The position numbers were made by a program, and so were the translations under genes. Below, piece by piece: positions 39,337-50,654 of a stretch of DNA of 64,000 nt (the first letter of the stretch is position 1; every line of letters starts with the position of its first letter). Below the pieces are notes generated by a model. It made no database searches, was not told where the DNA came from, and saw nothing but the letters and a program-made list of their open reading frames with translations. The stretch is taken from positions 114,115,157 through 114,179,156 of the forward strand of contig NC_079492.1 of assembly GCF_020520425.1 (NCBI RefSeq), read 5' to 3'. Origin of the DNA: Spinacia oleracea (Eukaryota; Streptophyta; Magnoliopsida; Caryophyllales; Amaranthaceae).

Positions 39337-39480
39337 AGTGGTATCTTAGTATCTTACCATACAATAGGAATAGTTAGAACACTATCATACACTTTGAATT
39401 TTGTTCAATTGAAAATGTAGATACATAACTTGTTAAAGTAAATAGAATTAATTCGAAAGTAAGTAATCATCAAATAGAAG

Positions 39481-41009
39481 ACTGAATAAATCAGAACAAC
39501 TAACTGCAGAATATAAAAAGTATTCAGAACCAAAACGAGTAGACTGCAGACTGGCAACAACGAGCAATTTCAGCAAGGGCTGTAGTTTCTGAATTTGACA
39601 ACTTCTAGCTTCGGAAAAATCTGGCCTTATGGTTTATTTCATGGTTATGTGTCGCTAATGACGGTGATTTGTTAACTCTCTGAACTTAATTCTACCCATG
39701 TGGCTACGTATCAACTACCACAACATCAATCAATCACCAAATGGATAATGAAAATGAATGTGTAAATGGCTTGTCCACACATGCTTGTTGAACAAATAAT
39801 ATTATGCCAGCCCTATTTAATCGCATAAACAAAGCTAATACGGTACAATTATCAGAAAGACAATGAAGCTAATTAATTATTTAGGAAACCAAACTAACAT
39901 GAAATGATATGTTGAATCTTCAAATTGTTTGATACCGCAATGCAAGTTGTCGTGCATACACGACTGGTCCACTGTCGATTGATTCAGTACAATAATAAAT
40001 TAAAGACAATTAAAATCATACTACCCTAGCAAGCATTGACAACCACTACCCCTGCAGCAACAACACACACACACACAACAGCAAGACAACTACCCAACAA
40101 TAAATCAATTCAGCATACCATCCTTGACTGACCTGCAACAATGGAGTTTCATATCGACTGACCTATCAAATCCCCTGAAACCACATTCATAATGATAAAA
40201 AAACAAGGCACACAAACAACAAGTCAACTCTGGTAAAGTTGACCAGAATTAACAAACAAAAGACAACACGCAACCTCAAAACCATCAAGCCAACATCACC
40301 AAACAACATCCCAGCTTACTAGCCTGATCAAACCTGCTACACTAGCCATCCATTCATGACATCTAGTCTGAATCCCGGCAGTTGTCAGACCTAAGGTTAA
40401 GACTTAAGAGTAGTGAAATAATGGTACTTTTATCTCAGATTGCATATGAACACCTTGCATAACAAAAAAAAAAGTAAACTGATCCTAGCTCCTAAATTGG
40501 GAGCTTTAATTAAACAAAGATGTTGAAATTCATTTGCCCCGGACAGACTCAAGACAAAGTGTTCGAGTATATAAGGAAGACAAGGAACCCAAACAAACTT
40601 TTGAAATTCAAGTATGTTCTTTCCCCTGTACTAGTGTATTAAGAATCAGGTATGTATTCCTGATATTAGGAAGAGCATCAGTAGGAGCTAGAACACCTAA
40701 GTTTCACCATTCTGAATCGCAAAACACCTAATATCAACAATAAAATCGAAATCGCAATTTGAAAATCCCAATTTTAGAAATCAAAATCACAAACAATGTA
40801 ACAAATCGAAGAAGTATTGCCTAATAATAGAGATAAGGAGAGAGTAGAGCTAAGGAACAAGATGCCAAAGTCATTCTAAACACAGAAAAATAATCTCATT
40901 TCTCTTTCACTGTCATAATCATAACAAACCAAAAATAGGATCCTGTTAAATTTCAAGCCAATGTAAAAGGTTTTGGGTTGAACCTTAACAGTAAAGCTTA
41001 AATACATAG
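39481..41009. other. AT-rich region, no gene seen
   Basis: About 1.5 kb between the tRNA-like pair and the Gypsy G2 LTR. A short (CA)n stretch lies near 40062-40080. I see no open frame of note, RNA gene or terminal repeat. Confidence 0.55.
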
Positions 41010-41875
41010 TGTGAGGGGGTCGAAAAAGCACGAGGCTAATGCGTGACCTCGTCCCTCGTGGGTGTGACGCTTCTTTTTTGTCAAATCAAGTGTAATTGGA
41101 TTTCATGTGAGTTTACACCCAATTGACTAGTAATATAGGAGTCGCCATTCAGTTTTTAACGACAATGAGAAAAACTGACAAAACCCGGTTATCGTGACAT
41201 AAAGGGAGTGCAATTATGTTTGACCACGACGGCCGTAGGTTCCCTTGTGATCCCTGGTGTGGGGATCTCTCAACATACACCTGCAAGGTAGAGATTGAGG
41301 GTTCGGGGACTGTAACTATCGAGAGGAGTACTCGCTCTTCGATAACTCCAGAGGCAGGATATCCTTACTAGCTCAGCATAAATAATTGAAGGGACATGCG
41401 TTAACTATTAAACTAATCTGAGTTGATTTTAACAATATGCAACATATAATACTAGATCGAGCGCGATTATCTGATTTAGATTCTATTAAGGGACCTAGCA
41501 TGATAATCCAATTTCCCGAAAATGTTATCTTTATTAGGCGTGATAGAACAATCAGATTTAATTAGTTTAACAGTTCGTAAAAGGGCGAGGAAAGCAATTA
41601 AACCATGGAAAAGGGACACATTACGACGCACCCTTGAGAGGCGCGTCACGGTTCTCAGAAAACTAACCACTTTGACTTTGCTATTTCTCCTTTTATTTAA
41701 CGAATCTCAAATTACGGGACAGGATACGTTCTGTTCAATTTTTGGATCGATTGCGACAGAACGCGTGATCAATTTCGCAGCGCGAGGCTTAGGCTTAGGG
41801 GTTTAGAGTCAATACTCAGAATATGAATTGTGTGTTGTGTTCCTTTCACGTCGAACTTGGGGCCATATTTATAGA

Positions 41876-41883
41876 AAAGAGTT
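41876..41883 (-). promoter_or_regulatory. TATA box in the G2 LTR
   Basis: TATAAATA on the minus strand. The same box lies at 49785-49792 and 60530-60537 in the G1 LTRs, which supports a conserved promoter. Confidence 0.6.
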
Positions 41884-41950
41884 CGTGGAAAGATAGAATT
41901 GTAGAACTCTAATCCATGAGGAATTAGGAAAGAACACGTCCCAGGTAATT

Positions 41951-42005
41951 TCAGCGCTCAGGGCTGGGCGCCGAAGATTTCGGCGCCCAAAGCCAGGCGT
42001 TGAAA
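41951..42005. repeat. Palindromic hairpin pair, copy in G2 LTR
   Basis: Two adjacent near-palindromes: CAGCGCTCAGGGCTGGGCGC and GGCGCCCAAAGCCAGGCGTT, in TTTCA...TGAAA context. Same motif as in the other eight copies in this window. Confidence 0.75.
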
Positions 42006-42464
42006 ATAGGGTCTGGGCCGTTTCTTTGTCAGATTCAGACTCTTAGAATCCGGAGTGTATGAGACTTAATCGAGTCTTTTAGTGCGTATTAATTTTATGA
42101 CAGAATGCATCTGGGCCCGTTACGAACTCTAGGCTCGTTAGGATTTTAATTAATACGTAACTCTTATTTTCGAATCGTATTAGGAATAGGATTCTCTCGC
42201 AATTTCTATCTCATTTAGGATTTATGTTGGAGTGCAACACCTAATTCTGACAGGTTTCTATCTTTTATGACTTGCCACTTTTAACAACTACCCATTACGG
42301 CAGTTACTACTTTTAGCAGGTTTCCATAAATAGCAGGTTTCGGGTAAAATGAAAAGGGTGATTGAGATTCGTTATTTTATAGGAGATGCGTTGTCAAGTG
42401 GAGATTTATGTTCTCATCATCGAACCTTCCCTTTCGGGAATAGGGACAAAAGTAGGTGTCTACA

Positions 42465-42480
42465 GTTAGCCCCCACTTTG
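42465..42480 (-). promoter_or_regulatory. G2 polypurine tract
   Basis: CAAAGTGGGGGCTAAC on the minus strand directly before the 3' LTR. The matching stretch is missing in G1. Confidence 0.8.
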
Positions 42481-42964
42481 ACTGAGTCTTGGAGTAAGAC
42501 GATGGTCAAAGTATTAGACGGAGTGCGTCACACAAGCCATGGTGACCTGCTTTTGCGAGGGTCTCACAAGCCCCCGAGTGATAACATTTGACTTAAGGGT
42601 CATCACTTGAAGTGTCGACATATCCCTCACGTGTCATTGGGATTTGTCAACGGATAGTATAGAAACTCCCTCACTTTGTCATTGGAAGTATCTAAGGAGG
42701 CGTAGAAACTCCCTCACTTTGTCATTGGGAGTAGCTACAGATGTTTTCGAAATTAAAGCTATCAAGTGTAATTGGGCCTGGCCAAGCCTAACCACGAGGT
42801 ATTTAAAGATTCTCATTTTCAGGGCTAGCTAAACGAGAAAACCCCCTTGTTTTTATGGGACGTAAAACGAAGGAAAATCCAGCACATCGTTCTTTTTTGG
42901 AAAAACGGAAAACCAATCCTTTTAATTTTTTGGAAAAAAGGAAAACCAAAAAAAGTCATCGCTG
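42481..42964 (-). other. G2 3' UTR, before the tandem repeats
   Basis: Non-coding stretch with a direct repeat of TAGAAACTCCCTCACTTTGT near 42660 and 42707, and one copy of the block TTTTTATGGGACGTAAAACG (near 42853), which is amplified fivefold in G1 (59496-59697). Confidence 0.6.
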
Positions 42965-43390
42965 CAGCGACTAAGGACCTGCGCGGTTAGTGACGCAGAC
43001 CCCGCCGGCTAAAGATGGCGAGCCTGTCCGCTAAGGGTGGACACCCCGTCCGATAGAAGTGGACGAATATGTTTTTGAATTTTGAAAATAAGGACCTACG
43101 CGGTTTGTGACGTAGACCCCGCCGGCTAAGGATGGCGAACCTGTCCGCTAAGGGTGGACACCCCGTCCTATAGAAGTGGACGAATCTATTTTGAATTTCG
43201 TTTGTGCTTTTTGAAGATAAGGACCTACGTGGTTTGTGACGTAGACCCCGCCGGCTGAAGATGGCGAGCCTGTTTTATTTCGTTTTTGAAGATTCTATTT
43301 TTCGAAAACTGAGGACCTGCGCGGCTAGTGAGGCAGACCCCCGCCCGCTGAGGGTGGGCGAGCCCATTTTGAATTTCTTACTTTCTTTTC
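42965..43390 (-). repeat. GC-rich tandem repeat, ~90-130-bp unit, four copies
   Basis: On the plus strand the block AAGGACCTRCGCGG recurs near 42974, 43089, 43220 and 43312. Each is followed by GACGTAGACCCCGCCGGC and most by TGTCCGCTAAGGGTGGACA, which are rich in inverted repeats (for example GTCCGC/GCGGAC-like arms). The same array, inverted, lies in G1 at 58880-59480. Confidence 0.82.
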
Positions 43391-43620
43391 ATTTTGCCTA
43401 GGTAGAAGGGCTTTTGTGATTACAACCTGTTGGTGGGTCGCAATATTTCCTGATTAGGTGTGTCCTATAAGTGGGCCCACACTGTGTATATTTCTGTTAA
43501 CGATACTTTTAAAATACCGTTTTTTCTTTGGGAAAGAAATATCAAGATAACGGATGTCTTACACAAATAGGGGAATCGCGCGTGTCCGACAGCGAATATT
43601 CGCTGTCTGGGAAGCATTTT

Positions 43621-43677
43621 CATCGCCCATCTCTGGGCGCGAGAATTTCTAACGCCCAAGGCTGGGCGTTGAAAATG
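43621..43677. repeat. Palindromic hairpin pair, upstream of the PMD gene
   Basis: CATCGCCCATCTCTGGGCGC followed by AACGCCCAAGGCTGGGCGTT. It lies about 20 bp before the TTTAAAAG box of the PMD gene. A related palindrome AGCGAATATTCGCT lies at 43591-43604. Confidence 0.75.
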
Positions 43678-43699
43678 CAAAGGGGAGACTGGTCTTTAA

Positions 43700-45067
43700 A
43701 AGACGCAGACTGTCTCCCTCCTTTCCCATTTCCACCATTTTCGTTCTCGCTTCTCCGCTTCATTCTACTGATTTTTGCTCGTTTTCTTCACTTTTCTTCA
43801 CGAATTCCACTCCAAATCACTTCCCAATCTTCCCAATGTAAGTAATTTTCAGTAATTTTGAGCTATTCTATTCAATTTCAGGATTTTTGTCAAGCATTTT
43901 TGTGCATGAAATTGATTTGGGGTTATTGATTTTGTGCCCCTTTCCTTCAATTAGATAGTTGGAAATGTTCTATATGACATGTTAATCAGTTTGTGCATGT
44001 TGATTTTTGCAAGTATGTTGGTTTTTGTTGATTTTGGGCATGTTTATAATAGCCCCCAAGTATACCTACGATTCTAGTATTTTCTTGCAATGTAGGTGTT
44101 CTTGGTATATTGCTTGCGTTCCTCATAATTCACGAGTGACAAATTATGGAAGAATTTTGATTTTGCTGGAGTTAATTTTTACTTAGGGAATTTTTGCTAA
44201 GTATGAACTTATTATCATGTTTTTAGGGAACAAAAATTGTATGACTCCATTTCATGAGTGGAATGCACTCTTTTTAGGGATTGGTGTGAGTGCCGATTTT
44301 GTCAAAGGTATAATGCCTTGTTGTATTGTTGATCAGCATGTCTGACGAGTCGTCACCTCCCTCTGGCGGCCACGAGGAGCGTGGCATGACGCGTCAGTCC
44401 ACTGGCGCGGGACCCCTATGGGTGGGTCCTGAGTACTACGACGGTCGGGACCTGCACTACGACCTGGAGCATCACGTGACTACCCGCCTTCACGCGAGGA
44501 GGGACACCACAGTTCGTGGCTATAGTGCGGCGACGAGCGAGACTGTTTTCGGTTACCTGAGCTCGGACGCCCAGGCTGAGGGCGAGCTCGTTGTTTCCGG
44601 TGGTTGAGACTTTTTGGGAGATACTGCGACTCAACATCTCTCTATCTTTTCTGCGGTCATTCATGAGGTGGTGGTGGGATACCACCAACACTTTTCACTT
44701 TCCTTGGGGTGAGATGACGGTCACTCCTGAGGACTACACGGCTTTGACGGGCTTGACCTTTACAGGGAACCCCGTTCGCCTGAGGTCGGATGGCCCACCG
44801 CCGACCGTTGCAGAGGGTACCAGGCTCCTGGGCTCGTGGCTGGGTACGAGATTGCCTTCGTACCAGCCCCGTGGGATACCTTTTGCTGACCTGATGTGGG
44901 CCTTGGAGCGTGGGGTGGAGGAGTCGTCTTTGAGACAGGCCCGGCTGTTCTACCTCCATTTCATCACTTCCACTTTTCTGTCGGGTCCTACTGACACCTT
45001 TGACCTGAGGTGGATAGGCCTGGTAAAGGACGTGTCTACGCTGGGCGACTATTGCTGGGGCGATTTG
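43700..45067 (+). pseudogene. Plant mobile domain (PMD) gene, 5' part, frameshifted and cut
   Basis: PMD proteins are plant nuclear proteins, some tied to gene silencing and many carried by transposons. A TTTAAAAG box (43694-43701) precedes a CT-rich 5' UTR exon ending at 43837. A 499-bp intron follows (GTAAGT at 43838, GATCAG to 44336), then ATG at 44338 (MSDESSPPSGGHEERG). Near 44590, at GTTGTTT, the frame shifts by one base. The PMD core then reads FLRSFMRWWWDTTNTFHF, PWGEMTVTPEDYTALTGLTF and LGDYCWGDL, up to 45067, where a hAT-type element and the G1 block intervene. The gene resumes at 61383. It is antisense to the surrounding G2 element. Confidence 0.82.
45060..45067. other. Left 8-bp target site duplication GCGATTTG
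   Basis: GCGATTTG stands at 45060-45067 and again at 46282-46289, directly outside the hAT-type element. An 8-bp duplication is the mark of hAT transposition. Confidence 0.88.
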
Positions 45068-46281
45068 TAGACCTGGCAAACGGGTCGTGTCGTGTCGTGT
45101 TCGTTTTCGTGTCAACTTATAAACGGGTTGGGAACCCTAAACACGAACACGACCCGTTTAATAAACGGGTCAGAATGCCAAACACGGACACGACCTGTTC
45201 ATTAAACGGGTAACACGAACCTAACACGCCTAACCTGTTTAGTTAATCGGGTCGTGTTCGTGTCATCTTTTTCAACCCAATTAAAAAAAATTATTGAGAG
45301 AAATACTAAATAAACGATTAATAATTTCGTTAAATAAATTAATGGCCAAAAAAATATAGTTTTTTCCAACGGATTCCAATATGTTACAGACCAAATAAAC
45401 GGTTCAAAAACCTTAGATTACAAATAATCTAGACTTTTCAGGTGTTTAACTAGACGTTTCAGTTTGTAAAAATCTTCATCTTGTTTCCAAACGCTTGAAG
45501 CAAACCTTATTGCAAATAGACTACCTGAGAAAATGAGAATGTATAAAATTAATAAAATATTAAAGAGAACGAATAAAAATTGAAGGGATTAAATAAAATG
45601 ATATGTTTTGCTTAATTATGATTCATAATACATTAATCCATTAGAAACTAGAAAAAAATCAAATCTTATCCTCATCAAATGAATAAAATCAATGATAAAA
45701 GGAATCAAACAAACAAAACTAACACTTCGTATTACCTTAGAAAAAGAAGAGAGAATGGGAGCATATTTGAGCAAAAAATCTACACACAAGAAGGAAATAT
45801 CAGAAAACCATGAATTAACAGTGACAAAAGGGAACTTAAGAACAAATTTGTAAGAAAGATGGGAGAGATAAGAGCAGGCGATGGATGGAGAGAGTGAGAA
45901 ATATGCTTCTAAAGTTTCATTTGCTATACATATATATATCGGCTGGGAACATGAGAAGGGGTTTTTTTAGGGTTTTTCCTTTGGGCTGTTAGTTTATTGG
46001 GCCTTAGTGAAGTAAATAAAGTTAGAGCCTACATATCATACGTTTTTTCTTATGTTAAGCGGGTAAACGGGTCTGACACGACACGACCCACTTAATTAAG
46101 CGGGTTAACTCGTGTCAGATTCGTGTTGAAAATTTCAACACTAACCCGACCCATTTAATTATCGTTTCGTGTCGTGTTAACCCATTTAACTAAACGTGTC
46201 GAAAATTCTCAACACTAACCCGCTTTTTTCGTGTCCGGTTCGTGTCGTGTTGTCGTGTCGTGTCAGCTTTTGCCAGCTCTA
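45068..46281. mobile_element. Non-autonomous hAT-type element, 1214 bp
   Basis: The ends TAGACCTGGCAAA and (inverted) TAGAGCTGGCAAA form terminal inverted repeats of about 13 bp with one mismatch, flanked by the 8-bp duplication GCGATTTG. Both subterminal regions (45080-45270 and 46050-46265) are packed with GTGTCGTGTTCGTGTC, AACGGGTC and ACACGACCC motifs, likely transposase-binding repeats. The AT-rich middle has no transposase frame, so the element must be moved by a hAT transposase made elsewhere. Confidence 0.9.
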
Positions 46282-46289
46282 GCGATTTG
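46282..46289. other. Right 8-bp target site duplication GCGATTTG
   Basis: Its last two bases, TG (46288-46289), are also the first two bases of the Copia LTR that follows. The hAT-type element thus inserted after the Copia junction had formed. Confidence 0.85.
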
Positions 46290-47449
46290 AAGGAAATAAT
46301 GCCCTTGGTCCAAGTATGCATTCTATGCTAAGTCTAATAAATGCGGTTCAGTATTAATTAACAAGTTAATAATTTAGTGAGATCAAGTGAGCTGAATGCC
46401 TAGCTAGAGGCCGCTTCAGTTCAAGTGGAATTAATGATATTAATCCACAGCTTACTCTTGACTGAACCTGTAGGGTCACACAAATAGTACGTAAACGGAT
46501 CAAGTATTTAATGGCATTAAATACTCTAACTATGGATATTCGGAATCGACGGATCTTGGTTTCAGTGGGAGCTGAGATCGTCACAAGCAAGAAATGAATA
46601 CTCCGGAAACGATGATATTGCCGGAAACGGAAATATGGATCGTATCAGAAATATAAATATTATCCAAGTCGTAGATGTTGCCGGAAACGGAAACATGGTA
46701 CGTATCGGAAAATATTATCGGAAATGGAAATATTGCCGGAAACGGAAATATTGTCAGAATCGGAAATATTATCGGAATCGGAAAATAATTCAGGAAACGG
46801 AAATATTAAATATTTGTTCGAAACGGAAATTGATTCCGGAATCGGAAATATTAAATATTGTTCGTATCGGAAATGAATTTCGGAATCGGGAATTTAATCG
46901 GAAGCGTATCGTACGAATTAGCATCGGACGAGGGCCCCCAAGACGAAGGCCCAGCACGAAGCCAGGCCATCTCCCAGCGAGCCGCACACACCAACGCACG
47001 CCTCGACCAGGCCCAGCCAAGGGCGCGCACGCGCGAGAGCACAGCAGCGTGGGCTGTGCGCCTGTCGTGGGCCGCAAGGCTTGCGCGGGTGCACGGCTCG
47101 TGCAATGCTTGTGCGGGAAATCCTAATCCTATTAGGATTTGTGCAAAGATTAAATCCTAATCCTATTAGATTGGTTTTGTTATTTAGAGTCCTAATAAAG
47201 TTCTAACTAGCAAATCCACATCCTAGTAGGATTACAATTCCTTTTCCATACTCCTATAAATAGGTGCCTAGGGTAACAATTTATGGGTACGATTGAAGTA
47301 TTCAAAAGGTAAGTTTTTGAAATAAAAATCAGCCATACACTTGCAAACACTAGGCGAAATCCCTAAGCACCTTAAGGGCGATTCTAGTTGGTCTAACTTG
47401 AGGCGGATCCGGACGTACTGTGGACTATCTACGGAGGGACGACATTTGG
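46288..47449 (+). repeat. Copia-family LTR, plus orientation, 3' end missing
   Basis: Starts TGAAGGAAATAATGCCC and runs through the iteron block, a GC-rich segment and a TATA region to GACGACATTTGG, then stops about 240 bp short of the usual CATAACCTAACA end. It joins abruptly to C-family internal sequence in the opposite orientation at 47450. Confidence 0.88.
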
Positions 47450-47817
47450 CGCAAATATTTAATTTAACATCTTAAATTTACGAAATTTTGCGTTCGAAAA
47501 ACTAAAACCTCCGAAAGGTCATAGTTAGGCTTCGAATTTTAGAATTCTGGGTTCGGCCGAAAAATACTGTTTTTGTCAAAATTTTAGAATGCCTTTTACA
47601 TGCGGAATTGACACAAAAATCACTCGATTTGGATGAGTAACGAAGAAACTGCCGAAAAACTGCGTACGTATAATTAAATAAACGCAATTTGCAATTAATT
47701 AACAATTACGAAAATTAATCACCCCTTTTTAATTCTTGCAAATTTGTAATATTTAACCATGTTTATGCAATTTAGATTATGAAAATAATAAGAGGCTCTG
47801 ATACCACTGTTAGGTTA
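47450..47817 (-). mobile_element. Copia-family leader fragment with canonical PBS, minus orientation
   Basis: Matches the C1 leader near 25910-26277. Its PBS on the minus strand is TGGTATCAGAGCC (47816-47804), the canonical initiator-Met form without the extra C seen in C1 and C2. Confidence 0.88.
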
Positions 47818-49209
47818 TGATACATATGACAATTCATAAATCATGCGGAAAAACCATAAAGCTAGGAAAGCATATTATTTACACATAATCATTTAGCATA
47901 GAATAGATGCATACATGTTGTAGCGTGCCTTCCCTAGCTGCGCCCGAACCGAACAAGAACAAGTCTTTAGGACTCCAAATGTCGTCCCTCCGTAGATAGT
48001 CCACAGTACGTCCGGATCCGCCTCAAGTTAGACCAACTAGAATCGCCCTTAAGGTTACTAGGAATTTCGGCTAGCGTTTGCAAGTGTATGGTTAATTTTA
48101 TTTCAAAAACTTACCCTTTGAATACTTCAATCGTCACTGCAAATAATGACCCTAGGCCCTTATTTATAGAGGTATGGAAAAGGAATTGGAATCCTAGTAG
48201 GATACGATTTAATTAAACTTAGAATCCTAAAAGGACTCTAATTAATTAAATAATCCTAATAGGAATAGGAATTTAATCATACATCAAATCCTAATAGTTT
48301 TAGGAATTATGCATGGACACAAACACACACACGAGCATGACCCGCAAGCATGCAGGCCATGCCCGCGCACAGCCCACACGCCCACGAAGCCCATGCGAGC
48401 TACTGCAGCCCACGAGGCTGCCATGGCCTAAGCTGCGCGCTGGGCCTGCCTTGCAGTAGGCCTGCCGCAGCCTTGGGTTGTGTTGTGGCGCGCCATTGCT
48501 TGCTGGGCGATGGCCTGGCTTCGTGCTGGGCCTTCGTCCGGCAGGCCTCGTCCGATGCTTATTCGTACGATACGCTTCCGATAAAATTCCCGGTTTCGGA
48601 ATTCATTTCCGATACGAACAATATTTAATATTTCCGATTCCGGAATTAATTTCCGTTTCGAACAAATATTTAATATTTCCGTTTCCGGAATTATTTTCCG
48701 ATTCCGATAATATTTCCGATTCTGACAATATTTCCGTTTCCGGCAATATTTCCGATTCCGGCAATATTTCCATTTCCGATAATATTTTCCGATACGTACC
48801 ATGTTTCCGTTTCCGGCAACATCTACGACTTGGATAATATTTATATTTCTGATACGATCCATATTTCCGTTTCCGACAATATCATCGTTTCCGGAGTATT
48901 CATTTCTTGCTTGTGACGATTTTAGCTCCCACTGAAACCAAGATCCGTCGATTCCGAATATCCATAGATAGAGTATTTAATGCCATTAAATACTTGATCC
49001 GTTTACGTACTATTTGTGTGACCCTACGGGTTCAGTCAAGAGTAAGCTGTGGATTAATATCATTAATTCCACTTGAACTGAAACGGCCTCTAGCTAGGCA
49101 TTCAACTCACTTGATCTCACTGAATTATTAACTTGTTAATTAATACTGAACCGCACTTATTAGACTTAACATAGAATGCATACTTGGACCAAGGGCATTA
49201 TTTCCTTCA
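47818..49209 (-). repeat. Copia-family LTR, minus orientation, complete (1392 bp)
   Basis: On the minus strand from TGAAGGAAATAATGCCC (49209) to CATAACCTAACA (47818). It is the 5' LTR of the fragment at 47450-47817. Together with the plus LTR at 46288 it makes an inverted composite. The right flank enters the G1 LTR at its 73rd base; no TSD is seen around the composite. Confidence 0.9.
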
Positions 49210-50636
49210 CAACGCATCTCCTATAAAATAAACGAATCTCAATTCCCCTTTTCATTTCACCCGAAACCTGTTATTTATGGAAACCTGCTAAAAATAGTAA
49301 CTGCCGTAAAGGGTAGCTTCTAAAAGTGGCAAGTCATAAAAGATAGAAACCTGTCAGAATTAGGTGTTGCACTCCAACATAAATCCTAAATGAGATAGAA
49401 AACTGCAAGAATCCTATTCCTAATATGATTCGGAAATAAGAGTTACGTATTAATTAAAATCCTAACGAGCCTAGAGTTCGTAACGGGCCCAGACGCATTC
49501 CGTCATGAAATTGATACGCACTAAAAGACTCGATTAAGTCTCAAATACTACGGATTTCAGGAATCCGAATCTGACTAAGAAAACGGCCCAAACAGCAATT
49601 TCAACGCCCAGCCCTGGACGCTGAAATTGCCTGGATCATATTTTCAACGCCCAGAGCTGGGCGCCGAAATCATTGACGCCCAGCCCTGGGCGCTGAAAAT
49701 ACCTGGGTACGTGTTTTTTCCTAATTCTTTGTGGATTAGAACTCTGCAATTCTATCTTTCCACGAACTCTTCCCTATAAATAGACCCCTAAATTCGACGT
49801 GAAAGACACACAACACATAATTATATTCTGAGTATTGACTCCAACCCTTAGCCTAAGCCTCTCGCTGCGAAATTGTTCACGCGTTCTGTCGCAATCGATC
49901 CATAAATCGAACAGAACGTATCCTGTCCCATAATTGAGATTCGTTAAATAAAAAGGAGAAATAGCAAAGTCAAAGTGGTTAGTTTTCTGAGAACCGTGAC
50001 GCACCTCTCAAGGGTGCGTCGTAATGTGTCCCTTTTCGATGATTTAACTGCTTTCCTCGCCCTTTTTATGAACTGTTAAACTAACCTAATCTGATTGTTC
50101 TATCACGCCTAACAAATATAATATTTTTGGGAAATCGGATTATCATGCTAGGTCCCTTAATGCTATTTAAATCAGATAATCACGATCGAATTAGTATTAT
50201 ATGTTGCATATTGCTAAAATCAATTCAGATTAGTTTAATAGTTAATGCATGTCCCTTCAATTATTTATGCTGAGCTAGTAAGGATATCCTGCCTCTGGAG
50301 TTATCGACGAGCGAAGTACTCCTCTCGGTAGTTACAGTCCCCCGAACCCTCAATCTCTACCTTGCGGGTGTATGTTGAGAGATCCCCACACCAGGGATCA
50401 CAAGGGAACCTACGGCCGTCGTGGTCAAACATAATTGCACTCCCTTTATGTCACGATAACCGGGTTTTGTCAGTTTTTCTCATTGTCGTTAAAAGATGAA
50501 TGGCGACTCCTATATTACTAGTCAATTGGGTGTATACTCACAGGAAATCCAATTACACTTGATTGAATAAAAGAATCGTCACACCCACGAGGGACGAGGT
50601 CACGCATTAGCCTCGTGCTTTTTCGACCCCCTCACA
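49210..50636 (+). repeat. G1 5' LTR, first 72 bp missing
   Basis: Aligns base for base with 60027-61381 except for a 72-bp extra segment (within 49604-49690) between hairpin repeats. Ends TTCGACCCCCTCACA at 50636. Confidence 0.9.
49602..49702. repeat. Three palindromic hairpins in the G1 5' LTR
   Basis: AACGCCCAGCCCTGGACGCT, AACGCCCAGAGCTGGGCGCC and GACGCCCAGCCCTGGGCGCT in a row, joined by short spacers. The 3' LTR keeps only one. Confidence 0.85.
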
Positions 50637-50637
50637 G

Positions 50638-50654
50638 TGGCGACTCCACTGGGA
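50638..50654 (+). promoter_or_regulatory. G1 primer binding site
   Basis: TGGCGACTCCACTGGGA begins two bases after the LTR end. Sites of this form are typical of Tat/Ogre-branch Gypsy elements; which tRNA pairs with it cannot be settled from the sequence alone. Confidence 0.7.

Larger units (their letters stand above)
38160..39480. repeat. Field of AGTAAA/TTTACT motifs with an orientation switch
   Basis: More than twenty copies of a degenerate AAAAGTAAAT motif lie in this 1.3 kb. Left of about 38400 the motif reads TTTACTTTT (for example near 38176, 38213, 38293); right of about 38470 it reads AAAAGTAAA (for example near 38497, 38520, 38715, 39023, 39062, 39238). The field surrounds both tRNA-like genes. 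Similar motifs appear near 16138-16180 and 17124-17145. Such arrays resemble subterminal transposase-binding repeats of DNA transposons, but that is an inference. Confidence 0.6.
41010..42464 (-). repeat. G2 3' LTR (1455 bp)
   Basis: On the minus strand it runs TGTAGACACCTACTTTTGTC (42464) to TTCGACCCCCTCACA (41010). It shares most of its sequence with the G1 LTRs (49210-50636 and 59955-61381) and carries one palindromic hairpin pair (41951-42005). Confidence 0.9.
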
